Assembly: GCA_005777515.1 (NCBI GenBank)
Contig: SXMA01000106.1
Coordinates: 1-8,893, forward strand
Source: Actinomycetota bacterium
Lineage (GTDB): Bacteria > Actinomycetota > Actinomycetes > Nanopelagicales > Nanopelagicaceae
Reading direction: 5' to 3'
Length of the DNA: 8,893 bases
A program made the translations under genes and the position numbers. Below, piece after piece: positions 1-5,946 of the stretch. The notes beneath the pieces are model-generated. The model searched no databases. It was given only the letters and a program-made list of their open reading frames with translations, and was not told the DNA's origin. Within the stretch, counting starts at the first letter, position 1. Each line of letters begins with the position of its first letter.

Positions 1-153
1 CACTTTGGAATCTCTTATCAAACTGCGCCAGGAGATTGGGAGATAAGACGAGGCGTTGTTGCTCCCTGGAAGTATTTAGATGCTTGGAAAGCGGGCAAAG
101 ATTTATCTCCAGCAAAAGCTGTTGCTAATGCAAAGGCTAAGGCTGGGAAATAA
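1..153 (+). CDS. C-terminal fragment of a probable M23-family (LytM-like) cell-wall peptidase, 5' end outside window
   Basis: The first reading frame is open from the window edge to a TAA at 151-153 and gives the last 50 residues of a protein. It opens with His-Phe-Gly-Ile-Ser, which resembles the last His-x-His metal-site strand of M23 zinc endopeptidases; the first histidine of that pair would lie just outside the window, so the motif cannot be confirmed. The following PGDWEIRRG...PWKYLDAW stretch resembles the C-terminal tail I associate with actinobacterial M23 proteins, after which comes a low-complexity Ala/Lys tail. Such enzymes act outside the membrane on peptidoglycan cross-links. 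The reading frame and stop are clear; the family call is tentative. A strong hairpin terminator begins immediately after the stop codon. Confidence 0.6.
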   Translation, partial: HFGISYQTAPGDWEIRRGVVAPWKYLDAWKAGKDLSPAKAVANAKAKAGK

Positions 154-185
154 AAAAAAGCCCCAGATTTCTCTGGGGCTTTTTT
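154..185. terminator. Bidirectional intrinsic terminator between convergent genes
   Basis: A perfect 14-bp stem (154-167 paired with 172-185) closes a 4-nt loop (TTTC). The core is AGCCCCAGA/TCTGGGGCT, flanked by an A-run on the left and a T-run on the right. Read on + it ends the upstream peptidase-like gene, one base after its stop. Read on - it gives the same GC stem followed by eight Ts and lies 17 bp beyond the cspA stop, so one element can serve both genes. Confidence 0.93.
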
Positions 186-202
186 ATAACTAGTTAGTGT
201 AA

Positions 203-406
203 TTAGTTAGCAGTAACTGCATCTGCCTGAGGACCCTTTGGTCCCTGGACAACTTCAAACGTTACTGACTGACCCTCTTCAAGGGACTTGTAGCCGTTTC
301 CTTGGATAGCAGAGTAGTGAACGAATACGTCCTGTCCGCCACCATCAACAGCGATGAAACCAAAACCCTTTTCAGAGTTGAACCACTTAACTGTACCTGT
401 TGCCAT
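203..406 (-). CDS. cspA: Cold-shock domain protein (CspA family)
   Basis: This 67-residue protein is a single cold-shock domain of the usual family length. It begins [10 protein letters not shown] and carries the RNP1 motif KGFGFI (residues 13-18) and the RNP2-type motif VFVH (27-30), whose aromatic residues stack on single-stranded RNA or DNA. Family members are cytoplasmic nucleic-acid chaperones that melt RNA structure; some are cold-induced, others constitutive or growth-phase dependent, and the sequence alone does not say which this is. The ATG at 406 is supported by an AAGGAAA Shine-Dalgarno sequence (- strand, 420-414) with 7 nt spacing. The gene is monocistronic: it converges on the bidirectional terminator at 154-185 and has about 300 bp of non-coding sequence upstream. 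Confidence 0.97.
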   Translation of the reverse strand: MATGTVKWFNSEKGFGFIAVDGGGQDVFVHYSAIQGNGYKSLEEGQSVTFEVVQGPKGPQADAVTAN

Positions 407-436
407 TTATAACTTTCCTTCGGTATTTTGGGGACA

Positions 437-453
437 AACGTGAATTCCACGTT
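437..453 (-). promoter_or_regulatory. Hairpin in the cspA 5' leader
   Basis: The 6-bp arms AACGTG (437-442) and CACGTT (448-453) flank a 5-nt centre, about 30 nt upstream of the cspA start and just before its SD. If transcribed it would form a modest stem-loop in the cspA leader. Structured leaders that respond to temperature are known for cspA genes, but nothing in the sequence shows that this one acts that way. It could equally be a protein-binding inverted repeat. Confidence 0.35.
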
Positions 454-680
454 CGCCAGTCGTTCCGTTCTACAGCGATACCGATTCAAGCGAAAGCTAT
501 CAAGCGGGTACTGATAAGCGTTGGACTAGCGCCAAGCCTACCCTGAAGGTGCGAATATCAAAAAAGGGGATAACGCCCTGACCTATTGAAATAAGCGTGG
601 AACTATGGCAAGAATTCACCTATTGCAAGAGCGCTATCGCTAGGTGGGCTGGGGAAGGTCGCATCTAAGAGATAGATACG

Positions 681-696
681 TCCTTATATATAAGGA
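681..696 (+). promoter_or_regulatory. Perfect 16-bp palindrome overlapping the Shine-Dalgarno of the DUF3145 gene
   Basis: TCCTTATATATAAGGA is perfectly self-complementary. Its right arm contributes most of the SD AAGGAG (692-697), which sits 6 nt before the TTG start at 704. As RNA it can fold into a 6-bp stem (UCCUUA/UAAGGA) with a UAUA loop that hides the SD; as DNA it could be an operator or simply an AT-rich promoter core. The palindrome and the SD overlap are seen directly; any regulatory role is inference. Confidence 0.5.
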
Positions 697-703
697 GCAG
701 CTC

Positions 704-1219
704 TTGATTACCTATAGCCCAAGTGAGATCGGCTACTGCCATGGCCGGCTAAATATCTACTCATGCCCTAAAGCGCTAATAAAACATCTCGAAGCCGGGC
801 TAGAGCGAGAGCTTAATGAAAGAGTAAATATTAATTGGCAGAGCCAAGTATTAAAGCCAGGATCTTATCGAGGGCAGATGAGTTACAGCAGCTCAATTGG
901 AAGTGGGGCGAAGATTGTCAACGCCCTTAAATCTTGGAGCTATCTTATCTTTGAACTTTCTGAGTTTAATTCTTCGGAAGGATCTATCTATTTCTATACC
1001 AAAGAACTTGGGCTCTATCGAGGCTCTATAAATAGCCAGGGACAGATAGTCGTTAGTGAAGATATGTTAAAGAGCGCTATCACTCAGAATCTAAGTCAGA
1101 GTGATTTAACAATTGCACTTGAGAAGTTGATGGGAAGGCCTTGGGATAATTTTCTTGAACCTTTTCGCAGAGTGGAAATTGAGGCAGCATCAACTCTTGC
1201 TGATAGGCTATCGGTATGA
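704..1219 (+). CDS. DUF3145 family protein, function unknown
   Basis: From the TTG at 704 this encodes 171 residues. The pattern matches my knowledge of the actinobacterial DUF3145 family: GRLNIYSCPKAL near residues 14-25, then W45 and PGSYRGQMSY, GSGAKIVNALKSW (67-79), an ELGLYRG...GQIVVSED stretch (101-120), and LMGRPWDNFLEPFRR (142-156). No signal peptide or membrane segment is visible, so it is probably cytoplasmic. No function is established that I know of. I chose TTG 704 because AAGGAG at 692-697 lies 6 nt upstream; the frame stays open to a GTG at 644 (191 residues), but that start has no clear SD and its extra residues do not look like the family, which usually begins shortly before the GRLNIYS-like strand. 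The stop overlaps the next start (ATGA), implying cotranscription and coupled translation. Confidence 0.82.
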   Translation: MITYSPSEIGYCHGRLNIYSCPKALIKHLEAGLERELNERVNINWQSQVLKPGSYRGQMSYSSSIGSGAKIVNALKSWSYLIFELSEFNSSEGSIYFYTKELGLYRGSINSQGQIVVSEDMLKSAITQNLSQSDLTIALEKLMGRPWDNFLEPFRRVEIEAASTLADRLSV

Positions 1220-1953
1220 GTGAGAGCCAGAGAGAGAAATCTATAACCTTACTTGCAGCCTCTGCAGTTTTAGCAGTTGCAATTGGGCTTGGTCTAAACC
1301 AAGTTGGTTCTGGTTTTGCCTCAAGAAGTAGTGAAGGAATAACAGTTACTGGCTCTGCCCGCGTTGAGGCTAAAGCAGATCGTGCAGTATGGACTTTAAA
1401 TGCCGAGCAAGTGGCTCCCACAATCTCTGAATCAGTGAGAAAAGTTGAAGCTACAACTCTTGCTGTCACGGAGTATTTAACAAATGGGGGAGTAGCAAGT
1501 GGAGCAATTGAACTCGGCTCTGTCTCTGCCTATCCGCAGGAGGAGTATTCAAACGGAAATAGCACTGGACGAATTCTTAACTATCGCGCCTCAAGAGCGA
1601 TAACTGTTAGAAGTGATGATGTTGAGTTAATTTTTAAGTTAAGTAATCAGATTGGATCTCTTCTTCAAAGCGGAATTAGCGTTACCAACTATGGACCACA
1701 GTTTTATGTCTCTAGGTTAAGCGAGCTCCGCCCAGAGTTACTCAAAGAAGCGATGGCTGATGCCAAGATACGCGCTGAAGCAATTGTTGAAGCAACGGGG
1801 GGCAGCGTTGGAGCAGTAATGAGCGTTAGATCAGGGCCTTTCCAAGTCACCTCCCCTGATTCAGTTGATACTTCATCGGGTGGCTTTTATGACACTCAAA
1901 CGATTGACAAGACAATTACTTCAACGGTTTCAGTAGTTTTTAAAGTCGATTAA
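1216..1953 (+). CDS. SIMPL-domain (DUF541/YggE-like) protein with N-terminal membrane anchor
   Basis: The 245-residue protein has a short charged N-terminus, one hydrophobic segment (about residues 10-27) without an obvious lipobox, and then an extracytoplasmic SIMPL domain. Family signatures are GITVTGSARVEAKADRA (41-57) at the start, the helix EAMADAKIRAEAIVEATGG (178-196), and the closing strand VSVVFKV (238-244). Relatives include YggE, linked to oxidative-stress tolerance, and Brucella BP26, which forms oligomeric periplasmic assemblies; the molecular activity is not established. The orientation expected is a cytoplasmic N-terminus with the domain outside the membrane. The start overlaps the DUF3145 stop by 4 bp, and only a weak SD is visible, so translation is likely coupled. 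The 3' end interlocks with the convergent glgX stop, and there is no room for a separate terminator. Confidence 0.9.
   Translation: MSESQREKSITLLAASAVLAVAIGLGLNQVGSGFASRSSEGITVTGSARVEAKADRAVWTLNAEQVAPTISESVRKVEATTLAVTEYLTNGGVASGAIELGSVSAYPQEEYSNGNSTGRILNYRASRAITVRSDDVELIFKLSNQIGSLLQSGISVTNYGPQFYVSRLSELRPELLKEAMADAKIRAEAIVEATGGSVGAVMSVRSGPFQVTSPDSVDTSSGGFYDTQTIDKTITSTVSVVFKVD
1950..1953. other. Interlocked stop codons of two convergent genes
   Basis: The tetranucleotide TTAA holds the TAA of the SIMPL gene (+, 1951-1953) and the TAA of glgX (-, 1952-1950). The coding regions overlap by 4 bp, so each transcript must run into the antisense of the other gene before it ends. I saw no hairpin with a T-run close to this junction on either strand. 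Confidence 0.95.
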
Positions 1954-4061
1954 CTCCGATTTATTAACCAGATCTGCAGAGCCAGAGCTTTTATTGAGAA
2001 CGTATCATCAGGCTTTTTTAGAATCGGAGCAAAGTCAGAGACGCTCTCACTAGAGTCAAAGATACTTCGATAGGAATTACCCCAGCTAGTTCCCGGAAGC
2101 TTAAAGTCTAAGTCGCTCACCCCGCCATTAATAGCAACAAATAATCCTTGAGCATCTCTTGCATCGATAGCAAAGCCCAGATAGCAAAGTTGGGGTTCAA
2201 GCCAGCTTCCCTCAGCCATCTCACTTCCATCACTTTGAAACCAGGCAATGTCTTTTCTAAGGCTCACCTGATCAAGATCTCCAGTGAAGAACTCTTCAGC
2301 AGCATCAATCAAGTAGTTAGAGCGAATTTGGCTAAGCGTTGCTAAGGATTCAAAAGCAGTTCTTTGCAGATCATTTAGCTTCCAATCAAGGGCCCATGTG
2401 CCATAGAGATTCTCTCTGCTATCCATTGGACGATTTGGCGAGAGTGAGTAAGCATTATTGCAGCCATGCTGAGTTCTAGATATTTCATCGCCCATAGTAA
2501 TCATCGGAACTCCAGATGAAAGTAAAAGAGATGCAAGCATGGATCTCTGCAATTGGGCTCTCTTAGCAATTATTTCTAGATCACTACTTGCCCCTTCAAC
2601 TCCTAGATTCCAAGATCTATTCTCATTACTACCATCGCGATTGTCTTCGCCATTTACCTCATTATTTTTCTGAGAAAATGAGGTCAGATCATTTAGAGTA
2701 AAACCATCGTGGGCGGTGATGAAATTAATGGATGATGTTGGCCCGCGAGATGAGAAGATGTCATCTGAACCTGCAATGCGTTTAGCCAGATTTGAAACTC
2801 CAGAAGATGAGTTATTTGCATTATCGGCTAGCCAGAACTGCCTTAAGCCATCCCTATAGGCATCATTCCACTCTCTAAAGGGGGGTGGAAAAACACCTAG
2901 TTGATAGGTAGTTACATCCCAGGGCTCTGCAATTAATTTTCGCTGATTTAAAATGGGGTCATCCAATATCGCTGTAATTAAATCGGTGCCGCTTTGGCCC
3001 CAGATTGCGCTAGTTAAATCAAATCTAAATCCATCAACGCCAATTATCTGAGACCACCATTTAAGTGAATCAATAATCATCTGAGTGACAAATGGGTTTC
3101 TACTATCTAGCGTATTTCCACAGCCAGTTAAGTCTTCATATTGCGATTGATCTCTATGGCGATAGAAGTAGCGATTATCAATTCCTTTAAAGCTATAGGT
3201 AGGCCCTGCTAAACCTTCTTCAGCGCTATGGTTATAGACCACATCAAGAATTACCTCAATGCCTGCTAAGTGAAGCGCGTCAACACTTGCTTGCAGTTCG
3301 CCAATTGGGTCATCTGTCGCTGCATAACCCCGGTGAGGAGCTGAAAATGCAATTGGGTTATAGCCCCAGTGATTTACTCGCCCTCTTGCTGCAACTGCAA
3401 CTTCAGTTGCGAAGTGATGAATAGGAAGAAGCTCAAGAGCGGTTATGCCAAGAGTTTTTAAATATTTTATTGTTGATGGATGAGAGAGCGCTTTATAGCT
3501 TCCGCGCTCATGTTCTGGAATCTCATGATTCTTAGCTGTTAATCCTTTTACATGGGCTTCATAGATGAGAGTTCTTTTCCAAGAAGTGTTTGGACGGCTT
3601 AGAATTCTCGGGGCGTTTGTTGTTACAACGGAGAACGGGATAAAGCTGGCAGAGTTTCGATCATCTATTTCATCGATATCGCCAGAGCCATCACTTGCCA
3701 AAGCGCGGTGGCCATAAATCTCTGGGCTATAAATTACTTCGCCCTCTAGAAGATGCGCGTAGGGATCAATGAGAAGTTTTGCTGGATTAAATCTTGCTCC
3801 TGCTTCAGGCTTCCAAGGGCCATGGATTCGATATCCATACCTCTGTCCAACTCCCACACCTTCTATATGGCCATGCCAGATAGCTCCATCTCTATGGGTT
3901 AACTCAAAGTGCCGCTCCGCAAAGCCGCCATCTACTTGATCAAAGAGGCAGAGCTCTACTCGAGTAGCCGCCTCTGCGGCCCAGATCGCAAAGTCGGTGC
4001 CGCCATTTCTAACCTGACTGCCGAGAATATGGGGATTGGCCGGCTTCACTTTGCTATTCAA
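1950..4061 (-). CDS. glgX: Glycogen debranching enzyme GlgX (GH13, isoamylase type)
   Basis: The 703-residue protein has the usual family length. An N-terminal CBM48-type beta domain (about 10-140) precedes a GH13 catalytic barrel with all four conserved regions: DVVYNH (273-278), GFRFD with nucleophile D348, AEPWD with acid/base E379, and NFITAHD ending in D452. A C-terminal beta domain follows. It hydrolyses alpha-1,6 branch points, in bacteria typically the short limit-dextrin branches left by glycogen phosphorylase, and acts in the cytoplasm. The start is a TTG at 4061, supported by AAGGAG on the - strand (4072-4067) with 5 nt spacing and by the normal family N-terminus. No other glycogen gene is nearby. 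TreX-type debranching enzymes of trehalose synthesis are close relatives, but no treY/treZ is present here, so GlgX is preferred. Confidence 0.94.
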   Translation of the reverse strand: MNSKVKPANPHILGSQVRNGGTDFAIWAAEAATRVELCLFDQVDGGFAERHFELTHRDGAIWHGHIEGVGVGQRYGYRIHGPWKPEAGARFNPAKLLIDPYAHLLEGEVIYSPEIYGHRALASDGSGDIDEIDDRNSASFIPFSVVTTNAPRILSRPNTSWKRTLIYEAHVKGLTAKNHEIPEHERGSYKALSHPSTIKYLKTLGITALELLPIHHFATEVAVAARGRVNHWGYNPIAFSAPHRGYAATDDPIGELQASVDALHLAGIEVILDVVYNHSAEEGLAGPTYSFKGIDNRYFYRHRDQSQYEDLTGCGNTLDSRNPFVTQMIIDSLKWWSQIIGVDGFRFDLTSAIWGQSGTDLITAILDDPILNQRKLIAEPWDVTTYQLGVFPPPFREWNDAYRDGLRQFWLADNANNSSSGVSNLAKRIAGSDDIFSSRGPTSSINFITAHDGFTLNDLTSFSQKNNEVNGEDNRDGSNENRSWNLGVEGASSDLEIIAKRAQLQRSMLASLLLSSGVPMITMGDEISRTQHGCNNAYSLSPNRPMDSRENLYGTWALDWKLNDLQRTAFESLATLSQIRSNYLIDAAEEFFTGDLDQVSLRKDIAWFQSDGSEMAEGSWLEPQLCYLGFAIDARDAQGLFVAINGGVSDLDFKLPGTSWGNSYRSIFDSSESVSDFAPILKKPDDTFSIKALALQIWLINRS

Positions 4062-4066
4062 GCACT

Positions 4067-4072
4067 CTCCTT
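4067..4072 (-). promoter_or_regulatory. Shine-Dalgarno fixing the TTG start of glgX
   Basis: Read on the - strand this is AAGGAG, an essentially consensus SD, 5 nt before the TTG at 4061. No in-frame ATG nearby offers a better start, so this site decides the start codon. Confidence 0.8.
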
Positions 4073-4120
4073 ATCTTTATTGATGCCACCCGATTGCGAT
4101 CAATTGGAGTGGAGGGCAAG

Positions 4121-4136
4121 GTTACTGCCCAGTAAC
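4121..4136. promoter_or_regulatory. Perfect inverted repeat GTTACT-N4-AGTAAC in the glgX/etfB control region (candidate operator)
   Basis: Two perfect 6-bp arms, GTTACT (4121-4126) and AGTAAC (4131-4136), are separated by GCCC. The right arm overlaps the putative -10 of etfB, and the whole element ends 9 bp before the etfB start. A dimeric repressor bound here would block the etfB promoter and could also affect glgX. The geometry fits a TetR- or GntR-like site; I cannot name the regulator. It could also form a small RNA hairpin in the glgX leader. Confidence 0.5.
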
Positions 4137-4146
4137 ATAATCCCCG
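4133..4146 (+). promoter_or_regulatory. Putative leaderless promoter of etfBA (-10 TAACAT)
   Basis: TAACAT (4133-4138) fits the TAnnnT -10 pattern and lies exactly 7 nt before the GTG start at 4146, so transcription would begin at or next to the start codon. No Shine-Dalgarno sequence lies upstream of that GTG, which agrees with a leaderless mRNA, a common class in Actinobacteria. No convincing -35 hexamer is seen at 16-18 bp. On the opposite strand the same bases read TATGTT (4139-4134), a possible -10 for glgX. Confidence 0.5.
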
Positions 4147-4940
4147 TGAAGATAGCGATCTGTGTCAAGCAAGTCCCAGATTCATGGGCCGAGAAGAAAA
4201 TGGTCAATGGACTTCTTGATCGAGCCAGCGTTGATGCAGTTCTAAATGATTTAGATGAATATGCCATTGAAGAAGCGCTTCGTATTGTTGAACCGTTAAA
4301 TTCTGCAGGCGCAACTCATAGCATCACCTTAATTTCCATGGGACCAGATCGGGCCAGTGAGGCAATTCGTAAAGGCCTATCAATGGGAGCTGATGAAGCG
4401 ATATTAATCAGTGATCCAGCTCTGAGTGGCTCTGATGCGCTCACTACCTCAAAAGTTTTAGCAAAGGTAATAAGCGAGGGTGGTTTTGATTTAGTTTTTT
4501 GCGGCACAGAATCAACTGATGCACGTATGAGCGTTATTCCTGCAATGCTTGCAGAGCGACTTGGTTGGGCTCAACTTACTTTCGCAGGGTCTGTAAAAGT
4601 TGATCCTTCATCATCTAGTGTTGAGATTGCAAGAATGAGTGAGAGCGGCGTTGAAGTTATGTCTGCATCACTTCCTTGCGTTGTTAGCGTTATTGAAAAG
4701 ATAAATGAACCTCGCTATCCCTCATTTAAAGGAATCATGGCTGCTAAGAAGAAAACAATCGCAACCAAAAGCCTTAGCGACATTGGAATTTCCCCAAGTG
4801 AGGTTGGGATAAGTGGCGCCTGGAGCGCAGTATTAGATGCAAAGGCTCGTCCGCCTCGCGATAAAGGAATCAAGATCGAAGATAGTGGTGAGGGCGGATT
4901 AAAACTTGCCGAGTTCCTCCAAGAAAAGAGATTGGTCTAG
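4146..4940 (+). CDS. etfB: Electron transfer flavoprotein beta subunit
   Basis: The 264-residue product from GTG 4146 begins MKIAICVKQVPDS, the standard EtfB N-terminus, and has the family's usual length. The Rossmann-like fold includes MGPDRASEAIRKGLSMGADEA (65-85), GTESTDARMSVIPAMLAERLG (120-140) in the region that helps hold AMP, and the signature EPRYPSFKGIMAAKKK (188-203). With EtfA it forms the cytoplasmic heterodimer that accepts electrons from flavoprotein dehydrogenases such as acyl-CoA dehydrogenases and passes them to the quinone pool. The frame is open further upstream to 3909, but that extension would run antisense inside glgX and has no family similarity. There is no SD before the GTG; a -10-like element 7 nt upstream suggests a leaderless transcript. 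It is followed by etfA after 2 bp. Confidence 0.95.
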   Translation: MKIAICVKQVPDSWAEKKMVNGLLDRASVDAVLNDLDEYAIEEALRIVEPLNSAGATHSITLISMGPDRASEAIRKGLSMGADEAILISDPALSGSDALTTSKVLAKVISEGGFDLVFCGTESTDARMSVIPAMLAERLGWAQLTFAGSVKVDPSSSSVEIARMSESGVEVMSASLPCVVSVIEKINEPRYPSFKGIMAAKKKTIATKSLSDIGISPSEVGISGAWSAVLDAKARPPRDKGIKIEDSGEGGLKLAEFLQEKRLV

Positions 4941-4942
4941 CG

Positions 4943-5896
4943 ATGGCAAAAGTCTTGATTTTGGTCGATCACGCCTCAGGAAAAGTGGCAAAAACGGCTG
5001 GGGAGCTAGCAACTTTTGCTAAGCGAGCAGGCGATTGCATTGGGCTAATCCTTGCGCCAGAGGGACAGAGCCAAGCCTTGAGTGAGCAATTAGCAAATAC
5101 TGTCATTGGACAGGTCATTGCAGTTGAAAGTAATGATTTTGCAAAGCACGGCCAGGCTTGCCTTCTTGATGCAATTACTCAGATAGTTGAAAAAGTAAAG
5201 CCTGATGCAATCTTGATTCCATCAACTTCGGCAGGAAAAGAGATAGCAGGAAGATTGGCGATAAGGCTAAATAGCGGAGTTATTACTGATGCTATCGATT
5301 TCGCCTCTGATCTAAGCGCTACTCAATCTGTCTTTGGTGGTTCATTTACTGTCGCCTCAAAAGTCAGTGCAGGAATTCCAGTGATAACTATTCGCCCCTC
5401 AGCAATTGAGGCTGAAGTTGGATCAAGTGCGCCAGCTTTTGAAAAAGTCGATGCTGTGATTTCTGAAAAGGCAAAACGTGTAACTATTACTGATTCCAAA
5501 CCTGCTGTTAAAGGCGGCAGGCCAGAGCTAACAGAGGCAAAAGTAGTTATCTCTGGAGGACGTGGAACAAATGGAGATTTCAAACCGGTTGAAGCGTTAG
5601 CAGATTTACTCGGCGCAGCAGTTGGCGCATCAAGAGCAGCTACCGATGCTGGTTGGTATCCACATACTCATCAAGTTGGTCAGACTGGAAAGACTGTTAG
5701 CCCACAACTTTATTTAGCGTGCGGTATATCTGGCGCGATTCAACATCGGGCGGGAATGCAGACCTCAAAGACAATTGTGGCGATTAATAAAGATCCAGAA
5801 GCTCCAATATTTGATGTCGCTGATTTTGGTGTGGTTGGAGATCTCTTTGCAGTTCTGCCTCAAGTGGGGCAAGCAATCTCGGCTAAACGCGCTTAA
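4943..5896 (+). CDS. etfA: Electron transfer flavoprotein alpha subunit
   Basis: The 317-residue protein has the EtfA two-domain layout. The N-terminal half (about 1-190) is the Rossmann-like domain shared with EtfB, including PSTSAGKEIAGRLA (93-106). The C-terminal FAD domain carries SGGRG (204-208), the GASRAATDAGW stretch (228-238), HQVGQTGKTV (243-252), and GISGAIQHRAGM (261-272) followed by IVAINKDPEAPIF (278-290), which cradle the FAD. It binds the catalytic FAD and docks to partner dehydrogenases. The ATG lies 2 bp after the etfB stop with only a weak purine-rich SD inside the end of etfB, so translation is probably coupled and gives equal amounts of both subunits. No dehydrogenase or ETF-quinone oxidoreductase gene is in the window. 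Confidence 0.96.
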   Translation: MAKVLILVDHASGKVAKTAGELATFAKRAGDCIGLILAPEGQSQALSEQLANTVIGQVIAVESNDFAKHGQACLLDAITQIVEKVKPDAILIPSTSAGKEIAGRLAIRLNSGVITDAIDFASDLSATQSVFGGSFTVASKVSAGIPVITIRPSAIEAEVGSSAPAFEKVDAVISEKAKRVTITDSKPAVKGGRPELTEAKVVISGGRGTNGDFKPVEALADLLGAAVGASRAATDAGWYPHTHQVGQTGKTVSPQLYLACGISGAIQHRAGMQTSKTIVAINKDPEAPIFDVADFGVVGDLFAVLPQVGQAISAKRA

Positions 5897-5920
5897 AGTC
5901 CGGCTCCATTAAGCGCTTTT
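5885..5920 (+). terminator. Possible weak terminator after etfA
   Basis: GCGCTTAA (5889-5896), which includes the etfA stop codon, pairs perfectly with TTAAGCGC (5909-5916) across a 12-nt loop. After one mismatch AAA (5885-5887) can pair with TTT (5918-5920). A short T-run, 5917-5920, follows the main stem. The stem is AT-rich in its upper half and the T-run is short, so this may only partly separate etfBA from the desulfurase operon. Confidence 0.4.
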
Positions 5921-5932
5921 CCTAAAGACATT

Positions 5933-5946
5933 TAGAATTGGCAATA
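5933..5946 (+). promoter_or_regulatory. Putative leaderless promoter of the cysteine desulfurase-mnmA-ligA operon (-10 TAGAAT)
   Basis: TAGAAT (5933-5938) is a good TAnnnT -10 element placed exactly 7 nt before the ATG at 5946, predicting a start of transcription on the A of the start codon. The bases before the ATG contain no Shine-Dalgarno sequence. The -35 region is poor: TTAAGC at 5909-5914, spacer 18 bp, is only a partial match. The geometry is the same as for etfB. Confidence 0.55.

Larger units (their letters stand above)
407..703. other. Intergenic region: cspA leader and upstream region of the DUF3145 gene
   Basis: No convincing gene lies in these 297 bases. Read on the - strand, the part near cspA contains a small hairpin, AACGTG...CACGTT (437-453), whose centre is also the palindrome GAATTC, and further upstream a possible long-range stem GGGTA/TACCC (543-539 with 510-506). 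A weak promoter candidate for cspA is TAGGCT (540-535) with TTGATA 15 bp upstream of it; it would give a leader of roughly 120 nt, in keeping with the long leaders of many cold-shock genes, but the spacing is poor and the call is speculative. On the + strand I found no good TAnnnT/-35 pair. The 16-bp palindrome at 681-696 is listed separately. Confidence 0.4.

Noticed and set aside
262..489. Open frame on the - strand overlapping cspA in another frame
   Set aside because: It shadows the cold-shock gene, has no SD or recognisable domain, and overlaps the cspA coding region for most of its conserved part.
605..643. Twelve-codon leader ORF before the DUF3145 gene
   Set aside because: It has an ATG and ends in TAG, but it has no convincing SD, no run of regulatory codons and no attenuator-like hairpin after it; it is likely chance.
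644..703. Longer DUF3145 protein from the GTG at 644
   Set aside because: No good SD lies upstream of it, the added 20 residues do not resemble the family, and the TTG at 704 has a consensus SD at 6 nt.
1080..1469. 129-codon open frame antisense to the DUF3145 and SIMPL genes
   Set aside because: It lies across two supported genes on the other strand and shows no family features; the same applies to the other antisense open frames in etfB, etfA and the desulfurase gene, and to the short + strand frame at 2148-2345 inside glgX.
4075..4103. glgX promoter with -35 TTGATC and -10 ATAAAG on the - strand
   Set aside because: The 17-bp spacing is good, but transcription would start inside the Shine-Dalgarno sequence, and ATAAAG is a poor -10.
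3909..4145. N-terminal extension of etfB back into the glgX region
   Set aside because: The frame is open, but the translation has no EtfB similarity until the GTG at 4146, and 3909-4061 lies antisense within the conserved glgX N-terminus.
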